Assembly: GCA_016711605.1 (NCBI GenBank)
Contig: JADJSS010000023.1
Location: forward strand, 1 to 31,299
DNA: 31,299 nucleotides
DNA from: Saprospirales bacterium
Lineage (GTDB): Bacteria > Bacteroidota > Bacteroidia > Chitinophagales > JADIYW01
Direction: 5' to 3'
The notes beneath the pieces were generated by a model that searched no databases, was not told the origin of the DNA, and saw nothing but the letters and a program-made list of their open reading frames with translations. This document shows positions 25,301 through 31,299 of the stretch, piece by piece; the stretch's first letter is position 1; every line of letters begins with the position of its first letter. The translations under genes were made by a program, and so were the position numbers.

Positions 25301-25846
25301 AGATAATTTTGCAAGTGTTTCTTTTTTTCTGGTTTTATATTTTGAAACACCAGCTGCTTGTTCAATCAGTGTACGACGCGCATTATCAACGTTGTTCAGA
25401 ATCTGATCAATCATTTTCAACTCGATGATTGCGTATGAATCCGTAGAAATTCCGGTATCCATAAACAAATCTTTGATGTCTTTCAGTCGACACGAAACAC
25501 CATTCAGCTTATAACTGCTATCGCCATCGCGTTCTACGGTACTTGTAATGGTTACACTTTAAAATTCGGTAGGCAATAAGTTGCGCGTATTGTCTAAAGT
25601 CAATGAAACCTCAGCAATATTGGCAGCAGCTTTATCTTTTGTGCCGTTGAAAATCATGTTGTCCATTTTTTCCAAACGCAACGCTTTTGTTTTTTGCTTC
25701 ACCTAAAACCCAGCGAATCGCATCTACCACATTTGATTTTCCGCAACCATTTGGTCCAACAATGCCTGTAATATTTTTTCAAAGTTGATCTGAGTTTTAT
25801 CTGCAAAACTCTTAAATCCTTTAATATCCAAACTTCTCAATCTCAT
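22307..25846 (-). CDS. smc: Chromosome segregation ATPase SMC, full length but with about 15 reading-frame breaks
   Basis: The region encodes a complete SMC of about 1180 residues. The N-terminal ATPase half starts MRLRSLDIKGFKSFADKTQI and contains the Walker A GIVGPNGCGKSNVVD. Long coiled coils follow, and then the hinge near 23880-24350 (SVGKASFLILDYF, ISNSGHLLKSDKQISGGAVG). The C-terminal half has the signature QLSGGEKTLTALSLLFGLY, the Walker B PFCILDEVDAPLDD and FIIVTHNKSTM. SMC with ScpAB loads at origin regions and organises newly replicated chromosomes. Breaks lie near 25776, 25693, 25560 (an in-frame TAA), 25247, 24770, 24690, 24652, 24594, 24487, 23804, 23673, 23304, 23231, 22839 and 22759. 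Most sit at A/T runs, with single-base losses more common than gains. Protein homology resumes right after each. Sequencing error is the best explanation. Confidence 0.93.
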
Positions 25847-25928
25847 AATGGCAAATTTACAAAATAGCGGAACTGATTTTTTAATTTAGATGTTTAGTTA
25901 TTGACAATTTTTATTAAATTTTGATGAT

Positions 25929-26523
25929 ATGCAGTGGATAATATTTGGCGGAATAATTTTGTATTACTTATATAGTGCTTTTCAAACAGAGCAAAAAAAG
26001 AATGCAACTCAGAATAAAAACTTAAATAATTTTCCAAAAGATACTGATAGTCAGATGGATAAGCCAAAAACCTTTCAAGATATTTTGAAAGAGATTGAAG
26101 ATGCCATGGAAGGAAAAACGTTGCAAAAGCCGATAGAAGTTAATAAACCGTACAAGAATTTAGAAAAAAAGAAAACGGTTATTTACGAGCCAAAACTTGA
26201 TAGGACAGCATAGAAAATCAGGAACTTTTATTAGATAGCGTAGAAGATGGCGATTACAAGCCGCAAAAAACTGGTTATGTCAATAATTATCAAGATAATT
26301 ATAAATATGATTATGTAGATAATTATGTGAGTTTACAGGACAAGATTGATTCTATCAAAAATTTAGAAGGTGACGAAGGCGGAAAGCGAATTGCGCATGT
26401 AAATGTTGAAGATTACAATCCGTTGAAAAAGATAAGAAACCCAAATTCATTAATCTAAATGGTAAGCAATTATCACCACGCGATTTATTTTTAGCACACA
26501 TGATTTTGGAGAAAAAGGTGTAA
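25929..26523 (+). CDS. Membrane-anchored protein of unknown function, two frameshifts
   Basis: The gene is divergent from smc, with 82 bases between the starts. It begins MQWIIFGGIILYYLYSAF, an N-terminal membrane anchor, followed by a charged, low-complexity cytoplasmic or periplasmic part. The first frame ends at 26213. The other frames supply IENQELLLDSVEDGDYKP, a tyrosine- and asparagine-rich NNYQDNYKYDYVDNYV, and the tail FINLNGKQLSPRDLFLAH up to the stop at 26521-26523. Shifts are near 26210 and 26425. The intact protein would be about 197 residues. The C-terminal FLAHMILEKKV segment resembles the ends of small Bacteroidota proteins I cannot name. No function is proposed. It is the last chromosomal gene before the integrase. 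Confidence 0.65.
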
Positions 26524-26660
26524 AAAGTTTGTGACCGCGAAGGGATTCTAAATACTACTTCATATTTCCTATACCTGCTTCAAATTGCCTTTAAAATATG
26601 ATTATTTACTATTTTACAAATGTGTTTTAGTGCATTAAAATGTGCAAAAATAACGCAAAT

Positions 26661-26684
26661 GTTTACCCCATTGTTTACCCCATT
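26661..26684 (+). repeat. Tandem 12-bp direct repeat upstream of the integrase
   Basis: GTTTACCCCATT occurs twice without a gap (26661-26672 and 26673-26684), 45 bases before the integrase start. It is GC-richer than its surroundings. Position and form suit arm-type integrase binding sites or an operator of the integrase gene. The core attachment sequence cannot be set without the other end of the element. Confidence 0.55.
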
Positions 26685-26728
26685 TTGTGTTTTATTCCTT
26701 ATATTTGTTATACCAAAATACTATCACA

Positions 26729-27940
26729 ATGTCAAGCGTATCAATCATTTACAGAAAAGACAAGCTTAATAAAAAAGGCGAAGCACCAATACACTTTCGT
26801 ATCATCAAAGATAGGAAAATATCCTACATTTCAACAGGTTTTATGGTTCATCAAGATTATTGGGATTTTGAGAAAAATAAAATAAAATCAAAGCATCCTA
26901 ATAGTAAACGTATCAAATCTGTAATAGATAGTAAGTTTTCTGAAGTTCAAGATCAGGTTTTTGATTTTGATAATAAAAACAAATCAGTTACGTCACGTAA
27001 AATAAGAAATCATGTATATGGAAATAAGCCAACTCTATTTTTTCCTTTTGCTGATAATCTAACAAAAGAATCATATAAGAATGGTGGTAAAATTGGTACG
27101 TATGATAAAAATTGTTCGATTTTAGAAAAATTAAGAGAATACACCACTGGCAGAAACATTACATTTCATGATATTGATGTTGATTTTTTAGCTAAATATG
27201 AAACACATCTAAGAGGAAAGGAGTACAATAATAAAACAAATACTGTAGGAAAAGATTTTAGATATATAAGAAGAATCTTTAATGAAGCTATAAAGCAAGA
27301 AATTATTGATTACAATGAAAATCCATTTAATAAATACACCATCAAAACAGAAAAAACAGAAAGAGTTTATCTTACTGATGAAGAAATCGACAGTATAGAG
27401 AATTGTAAAACAACACCAGGTACAAGAATGGAATTACATAAAGACATGTTCATTTTTGCTTGTTATGTGGGTGGTATAAGAATTTCAGATTTGCTTTTAA
27501 TGCGTTGGCATCAATTTGATGGTACACATATAAGTTTTACAACAATGAAAACAACTTCACAAATTTCTATTAAAGTTCCAACTAAAGGTTTGGAAATATT
27601 GGCAAAATATAAAACAGATGATGTTCAAAATAATGATTTTATATTTCCAATGTTAGATAATAATTTAAATATTGAAAATAATGAAATGTTAGATAATGCA
27701 ATAAGCAGCGCAACAGCATACATCAATAAAAATTTAGGTTTAATTAAAGATAAATTAAAAATGAGTAAACATATAAGTTTTCATATTAGCAGACACTCAT
27801 GGGCAACTAGAGCATTGAGAAAAGGTATGAGAATTGAATATGTATCTAAAATATTAACACATTCTGACTTAAAAACTACACAGATTTACGCAAAAATCGT
27901 AAATTCGGAATTAGATAAGGCAATGGATGTTTTTGGATAA
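26729..27940 (+). CDS. Tyrosine recombinase/integrase (phage_int_SAM-type)
   Basis: The 403-residue protein has an N-terminal arm-binding domain (SIIYRKDKLNKKGEAPIHFRI), a SAM-like core-binding domain (around DVDFLAKYETHLRGK and NTVGKDFRYIRRIFNEAIKQ) and a C-terminal catalytic domain. The expected catalytic residues are present: R in VGGIRISDLLLMRW, K in TMKTTSQ, H and R in HISRHSWATRALRKG, H in LTHSDLKTTQIY, and the nucleophile Y in the same motif. It integrates and excises the element at an att site. The ATG at 26729 is preferred over the one at 26687, because MSSVSIIYRKDKLNKKG is the usual family start. It is intact, in contrast to the genes on both sides. Confidence 0.95.
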   Translation: MSSVSIIYRKDKLNKKGEAPIHFRIIKDRKISYISTGFMVHQDYWDFEKNKIKSKHPNSKRIKSVIDSKFSEVQDQVFDFDNKNKSVTSRKIRNHVYGNKPTLFFPFADNLTKESYKNGGKIGTYDKNCSILEKLREYTTGRNITFHDIDVDFLAKYETHLRGKEYNNKTNTVGKDFRYIRRIFNEAIKQEIIDYNENPFNKYTIKTEKTERVYLTDEEIDSIENCKTTPGTRMELHKDMFIFACYVGGIRISDLLLMRWHQFDGTHISFTTMKTTSQISIKVPTKGLEILAKYKTDDVQNNDFIFPMLDNNLNIENNEMLDNAISSATAYINKNLGLIKDKLKMSKHISFHISRHSWATRALRKGMRIEYVSKILTHSDLKTTQIYAKIVNSELDKAMDVFG

Positions 27941-27961
27941 TTAGTAAATGTATTTAGTTCA

Positions 27962-29425
27962 ATGCTATATACACAAAAAAGATATATTATTAGAAATTTT
28001 TTTATAATTCTTAATTCTGATACATCAGATATAAACCATCAACTTCTTAATTTGATAAATGATATATCCAATTTCAGTTATTAAGAAAAAAACTACAAAA
28101 ATAAAGATGAAACTAATTATAATAAAAAGAACATTGAAAAAAATTAAGGATAGAATAAAATGACGCAAATATTGGAATAGAAAATTTTACAAAATCCGAA
28201 TTAAAGTATTATCATTTACAGTTTGCTAAAAGAATTTTATCAAATACTTTACTTGAAAGACGATTTTAAAACTTTTATTGAAGATAAAGATGAGAGTTAG
28301 AAATTATATTGAAAGCATGACAAATAGATTTTAAAGACAAACTCTTATAAATTTAATGAGATAGATGATTTGCTAAAGCCAACTTTTGAAAGTATAAAAT
28401 ATAAAAAATATTTAGAATGTGTCATTCAAGAATTTAACAATATAGAATATATTCGAATATAAACAATGTGTTATTTAAATCTGTATTTGGTAAATCAAAT
28501 ACTATTACAGAAGATGAATACCTACAAAATGGGTAGATAAAACTGTAACTCTTAGTGAATGGCGAGATTTAAAAAATAAATATTCTTGAAGAATTAAAAA
28601 TTTGAAATTGAAGAAGAAGAAATTGAAGATATAATGCAACATAAATTTAATCTATTTAATAAACTAAAAAGCAAAATAGTACAAAATAGATTTATTGAAC
28701 CATTTAACAATATTTTTCCCTTTGAAGACAAAATAATTACAGCAAAAGAGATTTAGATTTAATTGAAAATTTAATAGAAGGGAATATTGATGAAATAAAG
28801 GACAAAAGATTAAAAGAAATACTACAGATAAAAGACTGGAAAACTACTGCAACTCATTTTGACCATATTTATCGGCATAAATACAAAAATGAAGCAAATT
28901 ATGATATTCACGATCCGGATTCTTTCTTAGATGCTCATGTAATTTTAGATTATAAAAGTTTCTTAAATGATTATCTGCAAAAAAATGAAAAAATTAACAC
29001 TACTGAACATATATATAATAATACAAAAAAATACTACATATAAAATAAATAATACTAATAACAAACATAAATCATTCAAATACACAAACAATGATTCAAC
29101 AAGATTACCAGATTTAATGAATGAACTTATCAAAGCCAATTTTATAGATAAAGAAACAGAAATAAAACAATTCCGTAAAATATTTAGTGGCAATGAGATA
29201 GATAAACAAATTATATGGATTGGTAACATTTCAGAATTATCTTACTTTATTAAAACAATTCATAATGACCATAAAAAAGTTGAAGATACCAAACAACAAA
29301 TATGGAAAATTACTTCCCAATGCTTTATTCAATCTGATGGCACTTCATTTGATAGATCAAAATTTAGAGGACAAAAAACACCTGCAAACAAAACTATTAT
29401 AGATAATATAGCCAAGCTACTTTAA
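27962..29425 (+). CDS. Unrecognised element-encoded protein, many frameshifts
   Basis: The apparent 1-kb gap after the integrase is coding on the plus strand in shifting frames: MLYTQKRYIIRNFFIILNSD (from 27962), HQLLNLINDISNFSY, ENFTKSELKYYHLQFAKRI, FNEIDDLLKPTFESIKYKKY, NNVLFKSVFGKSNTITEDEY, KWVDKTVTLSEWRDLKNKYS, MQHKFNLFNKLKSKIVQNRF and THFDHIYRHKYKNEANYDIH. A clean final segment from about 29040 to 29425 contains LPDLMNELIKANFIDKE, FRKIFSGNEIDKQIIWIGNI, SELSYFIKTIH and SKFRGQKTPANKTI. The intact protein would have about 480 residues. The IWIGNISELSYFIK and RGQKTPAN parts recall proteins that often follow integrases in Bacteroidota elements, but I cannot name the family or a function. At least eight shifts are needed. 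The rich helical content and absence of a signal suggest a cytoplasmic protein. Confidence 0.6.
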
Positions 29426-29430
29426 GATAC

Positions 29431-29536
29431 ACTCTACTGCATTAATTTATATTTATTTTTCTTGATTTACTTCCTTTCTCTTAACAGTAATATCTATTAC
29501 TATTTAGGTTACTCTACACTCTACACCTTACTCTAC
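29431..29536 (+). repeat. Four copies of the heptamer ACTCTAC upstream of the excisionase-like gene
   Basis: ACTCTAC occurs at 29431-29437, 29511-29517, 29518-29524 (tandem) and 29530-29536, all in the same orientation, in the 190-base gap between two element genes. The last three lie within 26 bases. The spacing of 7 and 12 bases would put them on different helix faces. They may be sites for the HTH protein encoded at 29618 or for the integrase, or iterons of an element origin. Confidence 0.5.
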
Positions 29537-29617
29537 ACCTTTATTTGTTATATTTTAACATGTATTTCCTGCTGTAATTTTGGTTTATAATTTATTAATC
29601 ACTTTAAAATTAAAAAA

Positions 29618-29902
29618 ATGAACGCAGTTATTTTAACTCAAGAACAGTACAACGAAATCATCACAAGAATGGATGAAATCAAATCAGAAATTAAAGGAAA
29701 TTCAAAATCTTCCAGTAACGAATTTGTAGACAACTCAGATTTCATTAAACTAATGAACATCAGTAAAAGAACAGCTCAAGCATGGCGCGATGAAGGCAAA
29801 ATTTCCTTCTCACAAGTAGGTGGTAAAATCTATTATAAAATGTCAGATGTACAGGAGTTATTAAACCATAACTACAACCCAGCATTTAAAACCAAAAAAT
29901 AA
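29618..29902 (+). CDS. Excisionase-like helix-turn-helix protein (HTH_17 type)
   Basis: The 94-residue protein has a helical N-terminal part (TQEQYNEIITRMDEIKSEIKG) and a C-terminal MerR/excisionase-like HTH: FIKLMNISKRTAQAWRDEGKISFSQVGGKIYYKMSDVQELL. This is the standard HTH_17 layout found after integrases in Bacteroidota elements. Such proteins control excision or the element's own genes. It is the first gene of the replication part, 33 bases before the primase gene, and the ACTCTAC repeats lie just upstream of it. Confidence 0.92.
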   Translation: MNAVILTQEQYNEIITRMDEIKSEIKGNSKSSSNEFVDNSDFIKLMNISKRTAQAWRDEGKISFSQVGGKIYYKMSDVQELLNHNYNPAFKTKK

Positions 29903-29935
29903 ATTTCGCATACTTCACAATAAATATTTTTAACT

Positions 29936-31299
29936 ATGTCAATTAGTAAAGAATCTATCTTGGCTAAAGTATCATCCTATGATATTTTAAACCATTATCT
30001 ATCACCATATCACAACTCAGGCAGTTTAGTTCAAGGCAAGAATATTAGTAATCCATTTTTACCCAACAAGCAAAAAACTCCATCTTTTAATATTTATACT
30101 TCAAACCAAAACAAAGAATGGAGGTACAAAGACTTTGCAACTGGCGATGATGGTAGTTGTTTCGACTTAGTAATGAAATTGCATAAGATTTCATTTACTG
30201 ATGCTCTTGAAATAATTAATCGAGATTTATGCTTATTTCTCGACAATAAACAAATCAATACACAGAACTTCAGCAACCAAAATTTTAAAGCTAACATATT
30301 CAATTAAAAAGCGTGAATTTAATGATGCAGAACTAAACTACTGGTTCAAATTCGGAATCACAATTTCAACGCTACTAAAATATAATGTTGCTTCAATAGA
30401 GCAATTTAGCAATACTAATAAAGAAGGTAAAGTTTATACAGTAACAAGTAAACCTGATAAATTCATTTTCGGATATGACAATGGCAATTGGATAAAACTA
30501 TACAAACCATTAGACGATAAACAATACCGCTTCCAATACTTAGGCATCAAAGAAACAAGTTATATTTTTGGTTGGCAGCAATTGCCTGATAAGGGTGAAA
30601 TAGTTTTTATAACTGGTGGCGAAAAAGATGTGATGTCTTTAGCTGTAATGGTTTTAATGCAATTTCATTAAACAGCGAAACAGCAACTTTAGAAAATAAA
30701 ATTGCAGAAGAACTAAAAAGTCGTTTTAATCAAATCATTGTATTATATGATAACGATGAAACAGGTATGAAACAATCTGAAATACTCTCAAATACTCACA
30801 GTTTAAAGCGTATTACATTACCAGCGTTTAATAATGGTAAAGATATTCTGATTTCTTGGTAAACAGGTGGTAATATAGAAGAATTAAATAAATGGGTTCC
30901 AATTTAGAAATAAATTATTAGAAACCATAAATACGGAAACAGACAAAGTAGTATACAATGCAGAATTAATGGCAATGGGTAATTTAGAACCTCAATATTT
31001 AATGTCGCCAATTTTACCACAAAAAGGTACAGCAGTATTAGCAGGTAAGCCAGACACAGGCAAAAGTCAATTCGCAAGGCAACTATGTATTAAGTAGCAA
31101 GTGGTTTAAATGATTTTATCGATTTTGAAATTAAACCAATTCAGGCTAAGAGCGATTTAGCAATACTTGTGAAGATAACATTAGAGGCAACAAGATTCCT
31201 TTTTAAGTAAACAAATGAAATAGGTTTAGATATAGTCCCCTAAAGAAAATCTTAGATTCATATTTTTGAGATACTAACTGGAACCTAGGAAGAAATCTT
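29936..31299 (+). CDS. Primase-helicase (CHC2-like/Toprim plus RepA-like ATPase), frameshifted and cut by the window end
   Basis: The first frame, to 30307, resembles a CHC2-like primase N-terminal region: SISKESILAKVSSYDILNHY, GKNISNPFLPNKQKTPSFNI, WRYKDFATGDDGSCFDLVMK. The next frame continues FGITISTLLKYNVASIEQF and contains the Toprim motifs VFITGGEKDVMSLA and IIVLYDNDETGMKQS, separated by a frameshift near 30640. After further shifts near 30850 and 30915 comes a RepA/AAA_25-type ATPase with AVLAGKPDTGKSQFARQL (Walker A, about 31035-31085). Then CEDNIRGNKIPF can be read near 31170-31205. The element probably uses this protein for its own replication. The last 100 bases are too disturbed to translate. 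The protein is incomplete at the window end. Confidence 0.75.

Larger units (their letters stand above)
26661..31299 (+). mobile_element. Left part of an integrated Bacteroidota mobile element
   Basis: From the 12-bp repeats to the window end all genes read in the same direction and belong to the usual start of an integrative element: tyrosine recombinase, a large accessory protein of unknown function, an excisionase-like HTH protein, and a primase-helicase. The DNA is visibly more AT-rich than the core genes. The left boundary is probably between 26524 and 26661, where no tRNA gene is visible. The right end, and any mobilisation or cargo genes, lie outside the window. Whether it is a mobilisable island, a conjugative transposon or a satellite cannot be decided here. 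Confidence 0.65.

Noticed and set aside
25559..25561. In-frame TAA in smc as a recoding site
   Set aside because: The gene has many frame errors around it and TAA is not a known recoding codon; a base-call error is simpler.
1..31299. CRISPR arrays, tRNA or rRNA genes
   Set aside because: No regularly spaced repeats of the right length and no cloverleaf or rRNA signature were seen by reading; a covariance-model scan would be decisive.

Overview
The window is chromosomal DNA from a strongly AT-rich member of the Bacteroidota. Four things support this. The phosphatase at 317-2140 ends in a type IX secretion C-terminal sorting domain. Several promoters fit the TTG / TAnnTTTG pattern of this phylum, including TATCTTTG in front of the SRP RNA. 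Ribosome binding sites are mostly absent. The families present (2TM domain, HTH_34-type regulator, tandem-repeat beta-flower-like protein, CcmB/CcmC, FbaB-type aldolase) are typical of the phylum. I cannot place it more precisely.

Layout. 0-6.7 kb: a secreted T9SS metallophosphoesterase, ilvD, a secreted LRR protein, a frameshifted GNAT acetyltransferase and a frameshifted lysophospholipid acyltransferase. 6.7-10.5 kb: the SRP RNA, a secreted tandem-repeat protein, fbaB, a DUF2177-like membrane protein with a BtuF-like metal receptor, and a collagen-like lipoprotein. 10.5-14.2 kb: a minus-strand block GNAT-ccmB-antitoxin-toxin-ccmC in which a ParE-type toxin-antitoxin pair splits the haem exporter genes, then an NlpC/P60 hydrolase and a second, related toxin-antitoxin pair on the plus strand. 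14.2-21.6 kb: an accC-type biotin carboxylase, a three-gene 2TM/winged-helix/membrane operon, a Baeyer-Villiger-type monooxygenase, a secreted pentapeptide-repeat protein, a YdjM-like membrane hydrolase, and an ACC deaminase / D-cysteine desulfhydrase family enzyme. 21.6-26.5 kb: a twin palindrome, a lipoprotein gene hidden by frameshifts, a complete but heavily frameshifted smc, and a divergent membrane-anchored protein. 26.66 kb to the end: the left part of an integrated mobile element, with tandem 12-bp repeats, a tyrosine recombinase, a large unrecognised protein broken by frameshifts, heptamer repeats, an excisionase-like HTH protein and a frameshifted primase-helicase that runs off the window.

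Reading quality matters here. Many genes are interrupted by single-base shifts, mostly at A or T runs, clustered at 4.8-11.9, 21.7-26.5, 28.0-29.0 and 30.3-31.3 kb. The stretch 12.4-21.6 kb is clean. Conserved protein sequence resumes in another frame after almost every break, and one affected gene is smc, so most breaks are probably sequencing or assembly errors. I therefore give whole-gene spans for these loci.

The most interesting biology I can support is the pair of related toxin-antitoxin modules, one inside the ccm gene pair, and the integrated element with its unrecognised protein. I found no CRISPR array, rRNA or tRNA.
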